The notes: generated from the sequence alone by a model not told the origin. Counted from the first letter of the stretch, positions 34,016 through 45,386 are shown. The stretch: DNA of 64,000 nt from Streptosporangium brasiliense (GCF_030811595.1 NZ_JAUSRB010000001.1:682001-746000), one strand, 5' to 3'. Made by a program: numbers and translations.

Positions 34016-34998
34016 AAGGGGGCAGGCGGGTCAGGGACGCGCCGCGGGACCAGGAGTGGCTGCTCGCGCTGCTGCCGGTCTTCCCCATCGTCCTGCTGGT
34101 CATGCGGCTGTGGTACGCCAGCCGGCAGGACACCCAGACACTGCTCCTGCTGCTGCAGAACACCAGCCCGCTGGGCCTGCTCAGCGCCGTCCTGCTGACC
34201 ACCGTCTGGGTCGTGCCCGCCCTCATCCTGGGCGGCCGGGTGCTTGGCACCCTCTACTGGATCAGCACGGGCCACTCCTCCTGGCTGGTGCGGACCGCCG
34301 AGCGGCTGCCCGGCTGGGTGGTGGCCCTGGCCGTCGTGGTCGGCCTGTCGGCCTGGCAGCTGCGGTTCCTGCCGACGCTGGCGATGCTGTCGCTGGCCGC
34401 GGCGGGCCTGACGGTGCGGGAGCGGTTCCCCCACCACGAGGGGCTGCGGGCCACCGTCTGCTACGCGCTGCCCGTGATGGTCGCGGTGATCTCCTACGTC
34501 GTGCTCTGGCCGGCCATTGGGGCGGCGTTCGCCGCTCGTGATGTGGCCACCTCGCTGCTGCTCACGCTCCCGCCGGGGGTCGCGGTCCTGCTGACCGGCC
34601 CGGTCCCCTCGGTGCCCGCCCGGGTGCTCACTCACGGCATCGCGGTCGCGATGGCGGTGTTCACGCCGTTCCTCGTGGGCGTGGTCGTCATGAAGGCGCC
34701 GATCCTCCCGCTGGTGGCCCTGCAAATGGCCGAGAAGGAGAAGCCGCGGGTGCTCGTGGGCTATCTGGTCGCCAGCGACGACCAGATGTCCACCGTGCTG
34801 GGGCGCGAGGGCGTCGTCAGCTTCGTCCGGAACGACCGGCTCGAATCCAAGGTGCTCTGCCCCGACCCCGGCGAGGCGCCCAGAACCTGGGTGAACCTGC
34901 ACGGCTGGTACGTCGAGCAGAGCGTGATCTCCTGGCTGGCCCCGGCCCCGCCGCCGGCCCCGGTCGACCCGCGCTGCCAGGGCCGTCCCAAGGACTAG
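33967..34998 (+). CDS. multi-pass membrane protein
   Basis: A protein of about 343 residues with six to seven hydrophobic helices between residues about 25 and 235, then a soluble C-terminal domain (VLVGYLVASDDQMSTVLGREGVVSFVRNDRLESKVLCPDPG...). It is not recognised. ATG at 33967 is chosen within the overlap with the upstream gene; a TTG at 34012 is the shortest plausible alternative. The overlap of roughly 50 bases implies translational coupling with the substrate-binding-domain protein, so the two may form one membrane sensor or complex. Confidence 0.6.
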   Translation: MAVGAVPARPGLPDPLKGGRRVRDAPRDQEWLLALLPVFPIVLLVMRLWYASRQDTQTLLLLLQNTSPLGLLSAVLLTTVWVVPALILGGRVLGTLYWISTGHSSWLVRTAERLPGWVVALAVVVGLSAWQLRFLPTLAMLSLAAAGLTVRERFPHHEGLRATVCYALPVMVAVISYVVLWPAIGAAFAARDVATSLLLTLPPGVAVLLTGPVPSVPARVLTHGIAVAMAVFTPFLVGVVVMKAPILPLVALQMAEKEKPRVLVGYLVASDDQMSTVLGREGVVSFVRNDRLESKVLCPDPGEAPRTWVNLHGWYVEQSVISWLAPAPPPAPVDPRCQGRPKD

Positions 34999-35028
34999 TG
35001 CCGCCTGAGCGACAGGTGTCCGCGCCCC

Positions 35029-35190
35029 GAGTTCCAGCCGGCCCGCCGACGCCTCATGCGCCGGCTCCACGACCTGCTCCGCGAGCGGGGCGACAACTTC
35101 TACCGCTGGATGACGCCGACGTGCGACATCGATGCCTCCGACCACGATCCCAGCCTGAGCTCCTCCGAGCCGGAGGGCGCGACGGCATGA
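35029..35190 (+). pseudogene. possible sulfatase C-terminal remnant
   Basis: Beginning about 30 bases beyond the stop of the preceding gene and in the same frame, an open stretch reads EFQPARRRLMRRLHDLLRER, GDNFYRWMTPTCDIDASDHD and so on to a TGA at 35188. The spacing of basic and aromatic residues recalls the C-terminal helix of bacterial sulfatases. Only about 50 codons survive and no upstream part of such a gene exists here. The rest of 34999-35371 shows nothing I can identify. Low-certainty call. Confidence 0.25.
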
Positions 35191-35371
35191 CGCGGACGGC
35201 CACGATCATTCCGGGGTGTCGGCGCGCTGCCGCGCGGACCCGTCACCGCTCCCGCGCCGGCGGTCCAGGCGGTGGCGGCCGGCGTGCCCACCGCTCCTGG
35301 CGCGGGCGTCCGGTGGAGGAGTCCCGCCGTCGTGAGGGCCGCTGTGCGCCGCCCTCGGAGGCGGCCCCCGG

Positions 35372-35617
35372 TCACTGCCGGTAGTCCTCTACCTCGTCGA
35401 TCGGACGCGGCGCGGCGGAGTCGGGGTCCTCCCCGAACTCCCGCCGCGCCCGGCGCTGCCTGAGCAGGTCCCAGGCCTGGTCGAGGGCCTCCTCCAGCTG
35501 CGTGATCCGGTTGTTCTCCTCATGCGAGGAGATCGCGCCGGAGGCCAGCCGCTGCCGGAGACCGTGCTCCTCGGCGATGAGCTCGTGGATATGGGTGAGG
35601 ATGTCGTCGTCCTTCAT
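35372..35617 (-). CDS. DUF2630 family protein
   Basis: A small acidic helical protein (81 aa), MKDDDILTHIHELIAEEHGLRQ..., with EENNRITQLEEALDQAWDLLRQRRARREFG, the full DUF2630 pattern. It probably forms a two-helix coiled coil. Function is unknown; the family is common in actinobacteria. The gene sits between a gene-free stretch and the leuA leader and is transcribed on the opposite strand from leuA. Confidence 0.85.
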   Translation of the reverse strand: MKDDDILTHIHELIAEEHGLRQRLASGAISSHEENNRITQLEEALDQAWDLLRQRRARREFGEDPDSAAPRPIDEVEDYRQ

Positions 35618-35722
35618 GCCGTTCCCCCTGTCTGCGTCCTTTTCGGACTGTATCCGACCAGCAGGTGACCGCCCCGCCGGAGGCCGAGCCGACGGTGGCG
35701 GGTGATCCAGCGGATCGCCTGA

Positions 35723-38643
<2,921 letters not shown>

Positions 38644-38862
38644 ACACGTGGACCCGGCGGTGGGGCCGCGGCGCCGTGTCGTCACCGTCCCCGCGGGTAG
38701 GTAACCAGCGTTTCGGCCAGTTCATGCGGGTCCGGGCGGGGGAGAGCGCGGTGGGGCGTCCGGGCCGGCTCAGGTGGCGGATCGGGGGACGGACCCATGG
38801 GACATGATGTGCGATCCGGACAGGGCGGGCCCGGCGGGGCGGCCGGTACGCCGAGGCGGCCG

Positions 38863-39348
38863 ATGGCCTCGGACTACTCGGGCCCCGGAGTCGAGGCCGA
38901 GCTCACCGGGACCCTCGGCGGCGAGGCCGGCTACGGCACCCTCTACACGGCGCGCGCCGCTTCGACGGGCGGCAGGAGCGGGCGGGTGACGACGGACGAC
39001 GGCCTCCTCGACCTGGAGATCAGGGTGCCGGAGCAGCTCGGCGGGCCCGGCGGCGCCCCCAACCCCGAGCAGCTCATGGCCGCGGCGTACGCGGCCTGCT
39101 TCCACAACTCCCTCACACTCGTCGCCGGCCGGGCGGGGGTGGACGCCACCGACGCCGGCGTCGAGGCGGCGGTGGAGCTGCGCAGGCGCGGAAGGCAGGA
39201 CGACTACGTGATCGGCGTCGATGTGACCGTCCATCTCCCGGAGGTGGACCCGCGCCTGGCCGGCCGCATCGTCGAGCAGGCGCACGAGCACTGCCCGTAC
39301 TCCAGGGCGCTGCTGGGCAACGTCGAGGTCGGCCTGCACCTGGCCTGA
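38863..39348 (+). CDS. organic hydroperoxide resistance protein (Ohr/OsmC)
   Basis: Thiol peroxidase of the Ohr type (161 aa), reducing organic hydroperoxides. TLYTARAASTGGRSGRVTTDDGLLDLEIRVPEQLGG is the family core; the two redox cysteines occur in AACFHNS and EHCPYSRAL, the Ohr-specific pair. GAGG stands 6-7 bases before the ATG at 38863; an in-frame ATG at 38797 would add a Gly/Arg-rich 22-residue extension. No OhrR regulator is next to it. Convergent with the VOC protein gene. Confidence 0.88.
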   Translation: MASDYSGPGVEAELTGTLGGEAGYGTLYTARAASTGGRSGRVTTDDGLLDLEIRVPEQLGGPGGAPNPEQLMAAAYAACFHNSLTLVAGRAGVDATDAGVEAAVELRRRGRQDDYVIGVDVTVHLPEVDPRLAGRIVEQAHEHCPYSRALLGNVEVGLHLA

Positions 39349-39478
39349 TCACCCGGGTCCCGGCAGGTCATGCTCTGACCACGCCGGTCTGGTGCCCGGC
39401 CCCGTGTGGGGAGAGCGCGCGGCGGTACGCACCCGGCCGTCACGGACCCGCCCGAGCCCCCCGTCACGGTCGCGGGGC

Positions 39479-39841
39479 TCAGCCGTGGTTGAGGTCGATG
39501 ACGCAGAAGCGGTTGCCCTCGGTGTCGGCGAGGACGACGAAGTCGGGGTCGTCCGGATAGAGGTCCCAGTCGACCCGTTCGGCGCCGAGGGACAGCAGCC
39601 GCTCCACCTCGGCGCTCTGGTCCTCGGTGTGCAGGTCGATGTGGACGCGCGGGTGTTCCTGCAGGGGGGTCCGGCTGAGATCCAGCGCCAGCGCGGTGCC
39701 GGGGCCGTCGGCCGGCTCCAGCACGATCCAGTCGTCCTTCGACTCGCTCTCGCGGGTGACATAGCGCAGTGCACGGCTCCAGAAGGCGGCCGCCCGCCGC
39801 ACGTCGGCGGCGCCCAGCACGATCATCCCGATGTTCAGCAT
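39479..39841 (-). CDS. VOC/glyoxalase-family protein
   Basis: A 120-residue vicinal-oxygen-chelate protein with a two-module beta-alpha-beta-beta-beta fold: MLNIGMIVLGAADVRRAAAFWSRALRY, HPRVHIDLHTED, and FVVLADTEGNRFCVIDL. Metal-ligand positions are compatible (H67, E108 region), but the family includes non-enzymatic binding proteins, so substrate and activity are unknown. No Shine-Dalgarno; a CACAAT hexamer lies six bases upstream of the ATG, so it may be leaderless. Neighbours give no functional clue. Confidence 0.85.
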   Translation of the reverse strand: MLNIGMIVLGAADVRRAAAFWSRALRYVTRESESKDDWIVLEPADGPGTALALDLSRTPLQEHPRVHIDLHTEDQSAEVERLLSLGAERVDWDLYPDDPDFVVLADTEGNRFCVIDLNHG

Positions 39842-39892
39842 GGGGCGATTGTGGCACGGGCCGGCTCCGTGCCGGCGGCCGCTCCCGGAGGG

Positions 39893-40591
39893 TCAGACGG
39901 GCAGGCCGAGGAAGGCGGCGCTGCAGCGCATGGAGTGGTCGAAGGCGGGGCCCGGGTCGAGGATCGTGTTGTTGAACTGGCCGAACAGCTCGAAGTTGAG
40001 CCAGCCGAACAGGCCGGTCCAGGCGATCAGGGCGCGGACGATCACGTCGTCGGGGACGTCGGGGATGACGGCGCGCACGTTGGCGGCGTCCCCGCTGAAG
40101 GAGGCCGGCGCGGGCGGGCAGATGTCCGGCGGGTTCAGGGCCCCCGCCCGGTGGGCGTCGGCGACGAGCCGGCCGTAGACGATCGTGTCGCGGACCGCCG
40201 CGGCGACGGTGTCCTGCGGCGCCTGGTATCCGGGTACGGGCGAGCCGTACAGCAGGGCGTACTCGTGCGGATGGGCCAGCGCCCAGTCCCGTACGGCGTG
40301 GCAGAGCGCCAGCCACCGGCCGGTGTGGTCCTCGCGCGGGCAGAGCGCCTCGGCGTTCTCCACGGCCTCGCCGACGGCGTTGTAGCCGTCGATGATCAGG
40401 GCTGTGAGCAGGTCGTCCCGGGAGGGGAAGTAGCGGTAGATCGCCGAGGACACCATGCCCATCTCGCGGGCGACCGCGCGGAGGGACAGGCCGCCCGCGC
40501 CTTCGGTGGCCAGGTGCCTGCGGGCGATGTCGGTGATCTCACGGGTCAGCTCGGCCCGGACCCGTTCCCGTGCTGTGCGGCTTGAGCTCAT
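39893..40591 (-). CDS. TetR-family repressor
   Basis: A 232-residue regulator. The N-terminal helix-turn-helix is ITDIARRHLATEGAGGLSLRAVAREMGMVSSAIYRYFPSRDDLLTALI. The C-terminal ligand-binding domain contains WLALCHAVRDWALAHPHEYALLYGSPVPGY, the TetR_C_33-type pattern. TAGGGT ends seven bases before the ATG, suggesting a leaderless mRNA. Repeated AGAGCA palindromes fill the intergenic region shared with the divergent YrdB-family gene, so it very likely represses itself and that operon. Confidence 0.9.
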   Translation of the reverse strand: MSSSRTARERVRAELTREITDIARRHLATEGAGGLSLRAVAREMGMVSSAIYRYFPSRDDLLTALIIDGYNAVGEAVENAEALCPREDHTGRWLALCHAVRDWALAHPHEYALLYGSPVPGYQAPQDTVAAAVRDTIVYGRLVADAHRAGALNPPDICPPAPASFSGDAANVRAVIPDVPDDVIVRALIAWTGLFGWLNFELFGQFNNTILDPGPAFDHSMRCSAAFLGLPV

Positions 40592-40606
40592 GCCCGGAAC
40601 CCTATC

Positions 40607-40674
40607 AGAGCACTGAAAAAAAATAAGAGCACTGCTCTTGACGAGCTGCGCTCTTTGGCGAGAGCATTGCTCTC
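40607..40674. promoter_or_regulatory. TetR operator cluster
   Basis: Two perfect 7-1-7 palindromes, AAGAGCA-C-TGCTCTT (40625-40639) and GAGAGCA-T-TGCTCTC (40660-40674), have centres 35 bp apart. A further half site AGAGCACTG occurs at 40607-40615, next to the TetR -10, and a GAGC-TGC-GCTC element lies between. The arrangement fits cooperative binding of TetR dimers on one DNA face between the divergent genes. Confidence 0.85.
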
Positions 40675-40706
40675 AGAACGGAACGTCACTCTCCAAGGAG
40701 CCCCCG

Positions 40707-41051
40707 ATGCTGTCTCTGGCCAAGAACACCAACCTCCTCGTCATGTTCCTGCTGGAGCTGGGTGTTCTCGCCTCGGTCGGCTACTGGGGGTTCACCGTCG
40801 GCCAGAGCCTGCTGGTGAAGCTGCTCCTCGGGCTCGGCGCCCCGGCGCTGTTCATCGCCGTCTGGGCGATCTTCGGCGCGGCCAACGGCGCCACGATCCC
40901 GCTCACCGGGGCCGCCCGGGTCCTCCTGGAGGTCCTGTGGTTCGGTGGCGGCGCCGCCGCACTGGTCATGGCCGGCCGGCTCACCCCGGGGATCGTCTTC
41001 GCCGCCGTCTACGTCGTCAACGCCGTCCTGCGGCTCGTCTGGAACCAGTGA
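40707..41051 (+). CDS. YrdB-family (DUF2568) membrane protein
   Basis: A 114-residue protein with four hydrophobic helices and the family layout (NTNLLVMFLLELGVLASVGYWGF...; VWAIFGAANGATIPL; VNAVLRLVW). Function is unknown. AAGGAG is at ideal spacing before the ATG. It is the first gene downstream of the TetR operator cluster and is followed in the same direction by an epimerase-like gene 73 bp later, probably one TetR-controlled operon. Confidence 0.85.
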   Translation: MLSLAKNTNLLVMFLLELGVLASVGYWGFTVGQSLLVKLLLGLGAPALFIAVWAIFGAANGATIPLTGAARVLLEVLWFGGGAAALVMAGRLTPGIVFAAVYVVNAVLRLVWNQ

Positions 41052-41124
41052 ACCCCGGGCCCGCCGGGCCCGGCCGCATCACCATCGACGAGCCGCGTCA
41101 CCATCGACGAAGGGAAGAACCATC

Positions 41125-42069
41125 ATGGGCAAGCACGTCATCGCGGGAGCCGGTCAGGTCGGCTCCGAGGTCGCCCGGTTGCTGGCCGGCCAGGGACACG
41201 AGGTCGTCCTCGTCAGCCGCTCCGGGTCCGGCCCCGACCTGCGGGGGATCCGCAAGGTGGCGGCCGACGCCGCCGACCGGGAGCGGATGACCGCTCTGAC
41301 CGAGGGGGCCGACGCGCTCCACAACTGCGTCAACCCGCCCTACAACCGCTGGGCGCAGGACTGGCCGCCGATCGCGGAGTCGCTGCTGGCCACCGCCGAG
41401 GCCACCGGCGCGGGATACGTCATCCTGGGCAACCTCTACGTCTACGCCGCGCCCGAGCGGCCGATGCGGGAGAGCGACCCGCTCACGCCGCCCAGCGTCA
41501 AGGGCGGGATCCGGGCCCGCATGTGGCGGGAGGCCCTGGCCGCGCACGAGGCGGGACGGGTCCGGGTGACGGAGGTGCGCGGGTCCGACTACTTCGGTCC
41601 CGGCTGCCTCGACCAGGCGCACCTGGGCGACAGGTTCGTCCCCCGGCTCCTGGCCGGCAGGCCGGTCCGCTACATCGGCGACCCCGCCCAGCCGCACAGC
41701 TGGACCTACGTGCCCGACGTGGCCCGCGCCCTGGTGACGGCCGCGACGGACGGGCGGGCCTGGGGCCGGGCGTGGCACGTCCCGACGGCCGGGGAGATGA
41801 CGGCGCACCAGGTCGCCGAGCGCATGTGCGCGCTGGCCGGCGTCCCGAACCCGGGGGTCAAGGTCATGCCGCACTGGGTCGTCCGTACCGCGGGCGCCTT
41901 CTCGCCCATGCTCGGTGAGCTGGAGGAGCTGCGCTACCAGTTCGTCCGGCCCTTCGTGCTCGACTCCACCGACTTTCAGGCCACCTTCGGCGTGGCCCCG
42001 ACCCCGATGGACGAGGCGCTGGCCGCGACGGTCGCGTGGTGGCGCGAGCGCCTGGCCGGCGCGGCCTAG
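41125..42069 (+). CDS. NAD-dependent epimerase/dehydratase-like protein
   Basis: A 314-residue extended-SDR protein. GAGQVGSEVARLLAGQGHEVVLVSRSG forms the N-terminal dinucleotide fold (GxGxxG), and PHSWTYVPDVARALVTAAT is the conserved C-terminal block seen in atypical SDRs. The classical YxxxK is not evident (NLYVYAAPERPMRE occupies the region), so substrate and reaction are uncertain. Upstream GAAGGGAAG could act as a ribosome-binding site. Likely co-transcribed with the YrdB-like gene under TetR control. Confidence 0.82.
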   Translation: MGKHVIAGAGQVGSEVARLLAGQGHEVVLVSRSGSGPDLRGIRKVAADAADRERMTALTEGADALHNCVNPPYNRWAQDWPPIAESLLATAEATGAGYVILGNLYVYAAPERPMRESDPLTPPSVKGGIRARMWREALAAHEAGRVRVTEVRGSDYFGPGCLDQAHLGDRFVPRLLAGRPVRYIGDPAQPHSWTYVPDVARALVTAATDGRAWGRAWHVPTAGEMTAHQVAERMCALAGVPNPGVKVMPHWVVRTAGAFSPMLGELEELRYQFVRPFVLDSTDFQATFGVAPTPMDEALAATVAWWRERLAGAA

Positions 42070-42073
42070 GCCG

Positions 42074-42079
42074 TACGCT
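42074..42079 (+). promoter_or_regulatory. -10 element of a leaderless gene
   Basis: TACGCT ends exactly six bases before the ATG at 42086, just after the stop of the preceding gene. This indicates a separate leaderless transcript for the oxidoreductase gene rather than simple read-through. No clear -35. Confidence 0.5.
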
Positions 42080-42085
42080 CTCAGC

Positions 42086-42976
42086 ATGAAGACCGCTGTG
42101 ATCGGCCTCGGTGACATCGCGGAGAAGGCGTATCTTCCCGTCCTCTCCGCGCTGCCCGGCCTCGACCTCCACCTGTGCACCCGCAACCGTGACACGCTCG
42201 ACCGCCTGGGTGACGCCTACCGGATCGGGCGCCGTTCCACCTCGGTGGAGGAGGTGCTCGCGGCCGGGGTCGAGGCGGCCTTCGTGCACGCCGCCACGGG
42301 CGCCCACGTGAAGATCGTCGAGCCGCTGCTCCGGGCCGGCGTCCACGTCTACCTGGACAAGCCGATCGCCTACACCCTGGCCGAGTCCGAGCGTCTGGTA
42401 CGGCTGGCGCACGAGGTGGAGCGGTCGCTGCTCGTCGGGTTCAACCGCCGCAGGGCGCCCTCCTACGCGGCCCTGCTGGATCTGCCCCGCCATCTGGTGG
42501 TGATGCAGAAGAACCGCAGGGGCCTGCCGGAAGACCCGCGGACCGCGATCTTCGACGACTTCGTCCACGTCGTCGACACCCTCAGATACCTGGTGCCCGG
42601 ACAGGTCGAGCAGACCGGGATCCGGACCCGGGTCAGGGACGGGCTGCTGGAGCACGTGACGCTGGAGCTGTCCGGTGCCGGCTTCACCGCCTTCGGCATC
42701 ATGAACCGGGTGAGCGGCGCCACCGAGGAGACCGTCGAGGTCATGGGGGACGACGTCAAACGCCGGGTGGTCAACATCGCCGACGTGACCGACTACGCCG
42801 GGACGGAGACGCTGGCCCGGCGCGGCGACTGGATCCCGGTCGCCCGCCAGCGCGGCATCGAACAGCTCTGCCTGGAGTTCCTCGGCGCGGTCCGCTCCGG
42901 CACCCTGATCGGCGCCGACGACGCCCTGGCCACCCACGCGATCTGCGAGGACATCGTCCGCGCCTGCGCGGTTTAG
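42086..42976 (+). CDS. Gfo/Idh/MocA-family oxidoreductase
   Basis: A 296-residue NAD(P)-dependent dehydrogenase-like protein. MKTAVIGLGDIAEKAYLPVLSALPGLDLHLCTRN is the N-terminal nucleotide fold, VYLDKPIAYTLAESERLV holds the conserved E/DKP lysine, and the C-terminal half is the shorter MocA-type domain. The substrate is probably a sugar or cyclitol derivative, not identified. Ends 16 bp from convergent fabG-like gene. Confidence 0.85.
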   Translation: MKTAVIGLGDIAEKAYLPVLSALPGLDLHLCTRNRDTLDRLGDAYRIGRRSTSVEEVLAAGVEAAFVHAATGAHVKIVEPLLRAGVHVYLDKPIAYTLAESERLVRLAHEVERSLLVGFNRRRAPSYAALLDLPRHLVVMQKNRRGLPEDPRTAIFDDFVHVVDTLRYLVPGQVEQTGIRTRVRDGLLEHVTLELSGAGFTAFGIMNRVSGATEETVEVMGDDVKRRVVNIADVTDYAGTETLARRGDWIPVARQRGIEQLCLEFLGAVRSGTLIGADDALATHAICEDIVRACAV

Positions 42977-42992
42977 GTCCCGGGACGGGCCG

Positions 42993-43697
42993 TCAGTGAC
43001 CCATGGAGGCGCCTCCGTCCACCGGGATGACGGCGCCGGTGATGTACGAAGCCCGCGGGGAGGCCACGAAACGCACGGCCTCCGCGATCTCCTCCGGGCT
43101 CGCCATCCTCCGCAGCGGGATCTGCGCGCACATCTCGGCGATGCGCTTCTCGGGGAGTCCGGAGGTCATGTCGGTGTCCGTGAGGCCGGGGGCGATCACG
43201 TTCACCGTGATCCCCCGGCTGCCGAACTCCCAGGCGAGGGAGCGCGCGAATCCGATCAGACCGGCCTTCGAGGCGGCGTAGTTGCTCTGCCCCTGCTCGC
43301 CCCGCAGGCCCACCGACGACGAGACGAACACGATCCGCCCCCGCTTGGCCCGGAGCATCTTCGGCGCCACCTGCCTGACCACGCGGAAGGCCCCTTTGAG
43401 GTTGGCGTCGAGGGTGGCCTCGAAGTCCTCCTCGCCCATCCGCAGGAGCAGCTTGTCCCGGGTGATGCCGGCGTTGGCCACGAGGACCTCCACGGCCCCC
43501 TGCTGGACCTCGACCTCGGCGACGGCGCGCTCCACGTCCGCGGCCGATGTGACGTCGCAGTGGAAACCCAGCAGGTCCGGTGGCGGCGGCTCCGACCTGT
43601 AGGTGACGGCGACCTTCTCTCCGTCGCCGGCGAAGGCCCGCGCCACGGCGAGCCCGATGCCGCGGTTGCCACCGGTGACGAGGACGGAACGACTCAC
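42993..43697 (-). CDS. fabG: 3-oxoacyl-ACP reductase-like SDR (FabG)
   Basis: A 234-residue short-chain dehydrogenase of the FabG type. VTGGNRGIGLAVARAF binds NADPH, NAGITRDKLLLRM is the FabG hallmark, and the catalytic Ser and YxxxK are in VSSSVGLRGEQGQSNYAASKAGLIGF. GTG start with GGGAG five bases before it. It faces away from the rest of the cluster's first gene with a promoter-like region between. It may serve fatty-acid or polyketide reduction; whether it belongs to the cluster or the core genome cannot be decided from the window. Confidence 0.9.
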   Translation of the reverse strand: MSRSVLVTGGNRGIGLAVARAFAGDGEKVAVTYRSEPPPPDLLGFHCDVTSAADVERAVAEVEVQQGAVEVLVANAGITRDKLLLRMGEEDFEATLDANLKGAFRVVRQVAPKMLRAKRGRIVFVSSSVGLRGEQGQSNYAASKAGLIGFARSLAWEFGSRGITVNVIAPGLTDTDMTSGLPEKRIAEMCAQIPLRRMASPEEIAEAVRFVASPRASYITGAVIPVDGGASMGH

Positions 43698-43760
43698 GGT
43701 CTCTCTCCCTGGGGGTGAAGATGTCGGACGGCCCCGCCTGGGCGAGGGTTTCTGGAACTT

Positions 43761-43786
43761 GTTATAGTTGTCAGGCGGAAAGTCAA
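43761..43786 (-). promoter_or_regulatory. candidate fabG promoter with short spacer
   Basis: On the minus strand TTGACT (43781-43786) and TATAAC (43761-43766) are 14 bp apart in a conspicuously AT-rich patch upstream of fabG. Hexamers are close to consensus but the spacing is short; a different sigma factor or regulator-assisted promoter is possible. Confidence 0.4.
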
Positions 43787-43829
43787 GTTCTCACAGAGAA
43801 TCTCGGGGGTCCCCCAGCTGCGCGGTCCG

Positions 43830-45200
43830 TTAGTGATCAACGATCTCGAAAGCGTTCTCATACTCGGTTCTGAAGATTTCCGCGATCCGGTCGGGGGAGA
43901 TCTCCCCGCCTTCGGCGTCCGCGTAGGCCTGGATAAGGTCGGCGAATTCACGCCGCATTTCACGCGGCAGGTCCACCCCGTGGTGGGCGTCCATCACGTA
44001 GGCGACGCCGCCTTTACCTGACTGGCTGTTGATCCGCACCACCGCCTCGTAGCCGCGCCCCACGTCCGCGGGGTCCAGCGGCAGGTACGGCACCCGCCAA
44101 GGGAGGTCGGCCGGCTCGGCCCCCGCCTCGGCGGCCTCGCGCTCCAGGGCGTCGAACCCCTTCTTGATCGCGTCCTGGTGGGAGCCCGAGAAGGCCGTGT
44201 AGACGAGGTCGCCGCCGTAGGGGTGGCGCGGGTGCACGGCCATCTGGTTGCAGTGTTCGACGGTGTCCCGGATCGCGTTGATGTCCGAGAAGTCGATGGC
44301 CGGGTCGACACCGTGGGTCAGCAGGTTCATGCCCAAGGTCACCAGGCAGACGTTGCCCGCCCGCTCCCCGTTGCCGAACAGGCAGCCCTCGACGCGCTCG
44401 GCCCCCGCCAGCACGGCCAGCTCCGCCGAGGCGACCCCGGTGCCGCGGTCGTTGTGCGGGTGGATGGACAGGCAGACGTGCTCCCGCCTGGACAGGTTGC
44501 GGTCGAGCCATTCGATCTGGTCGGCGAAGACGTGGGGCAGTGAGCGCTCCACGGTCGTGGGGAAGTTGAGGATCATCTCCCGCTCCGGCCCCGGCTCCCA
44601 GGTGTCCATGACCGCCTCGCAGACCTCCAGCGAGAAGTCCGGCTCGGTCTCGTTGAACAGCTCGGGGGAGTACTGGTAGCGGAGGTCGCAGTCGGCGAGC
44701 GTCCGCTCGGCGTACTTCATCATCAGCCGCGTCCCCTGAACGGCGAGGTCCTTGCATTCGGCGCGGGTGATCCCGAACACCAGCTGCCGGAACATCGGCG
44801 CGGTCGCGTTGTAGACGTGGACCGTGGCGCGGGGCGCGCCCCGCAGGCTGTCGACGGTCCGCCTCAGCAGCTCGTCACGGGCCGGGACGAGCACGGAGAT
44901 GCACACGTCGTCGGGGATGAGGTCCTGCTCGATGAGCAGCCGTACGAAGTCGTGGTCGTCCTTGCTGGCGACGGGGAAGCCGACCTCGATCTCCTTGTAG
45001 CCCATCCCCACCAGGAGCTCGAACATCGCGAGCTTGCGGGCCGGGCTCATCGGCCTGGAAAGTGACTGGTTGCCGTCGCGCAGGTCGGTGGAGAGCCAGC
45101 GCGGAGCGGCGACGATGTGCTTGTCGGGCCAGGTGCGGTCCGGGAGTGACAGTGGCGTGAATTCCCTATAACGTCCGGCGGGCCGTCGAGCGGATTTCAC
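43830..45200 (-). CDS. 2-isopropylmalate synthase homologue without regulatory domain
   Basis: A 456-residue acyl-CoA-dependent condensing enzyme closely similar to the catalytic half of LeuA at 35948. [22 protein letters not shown] and GNGERAGN are intact, so metal and substrate sites are retained. It stops at EIFRTEYENAFEIVDH, exactly where LeuA continues into its leucine-binding dimer domain, so leucine feedback is not expected. GTG at 45200 is chosen with AAAGGA upstream; an ATG at 45227 would add nine residues. It heads a biosynthetic cluster and may supply a branched or homologated acid building block. Confidence 0.85.
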   Translation of the reverse strand: MKSARRPAGRYREFTPLSLPDRTWPDKHIVAAPRWLSTDLRDGNQSLSRPMSPARKLAMFELLVGMGYKEIEVGFPVASKDDHDFVRLLIEQDLIPDDVCISVLVPARDELLRRTVDSLRGAPRATVHVYNATAPMFRQLVFGITRAECKDLAVQGTRLMMKYAERTLADCDLRYQYSPELFNETEPDFSLEVCEAVMDTWEPGPEREMILNFPTTVERSLPHVFADQIEWLDRNLSRREHVCLSIHPHNDRGTGVASAELAVLAGAERVEGCLFGNGERAGNVCLVTLGMNLLTHGVDPAIDFSDINAIRDTVEHCNQMAVHPRHPYGGDLVYTAFSGSHQDAIKKGFDALEREAAEAGAEPADLPWRVPYLPLDPADVGRGYEAVVRINSQSGKGGVAYVMDAHHGVDLPREMRREFADLIQAYADAEGGEISPDRIAEIFRTEYENAFEIVDH

Positions 45201-45386
45201 AGTCGGATTTCCTTTCTCGAGTATCATCGCAGTGCGACCTAATGCCCACTTCTGCTGTCCCGGCTTCACGCTACAAGCGGTCCACAGGGTCGACAAGTGC
45301 GATCGAAATATCGGAAGTAGTAGTCGGGATACAACCTTTTACTCACCCCCTTAACTTGGATTCTTAATCGCTGCACGCTCGGGATT

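Noticed and set aside
34998..35384. Plus-strand 128-codon frame in the 3' gap before DUF2630
   Set aside because: Pro/Arg-rich without motifs; a different frame of the same DNA shows the better sulfatase-like tail.
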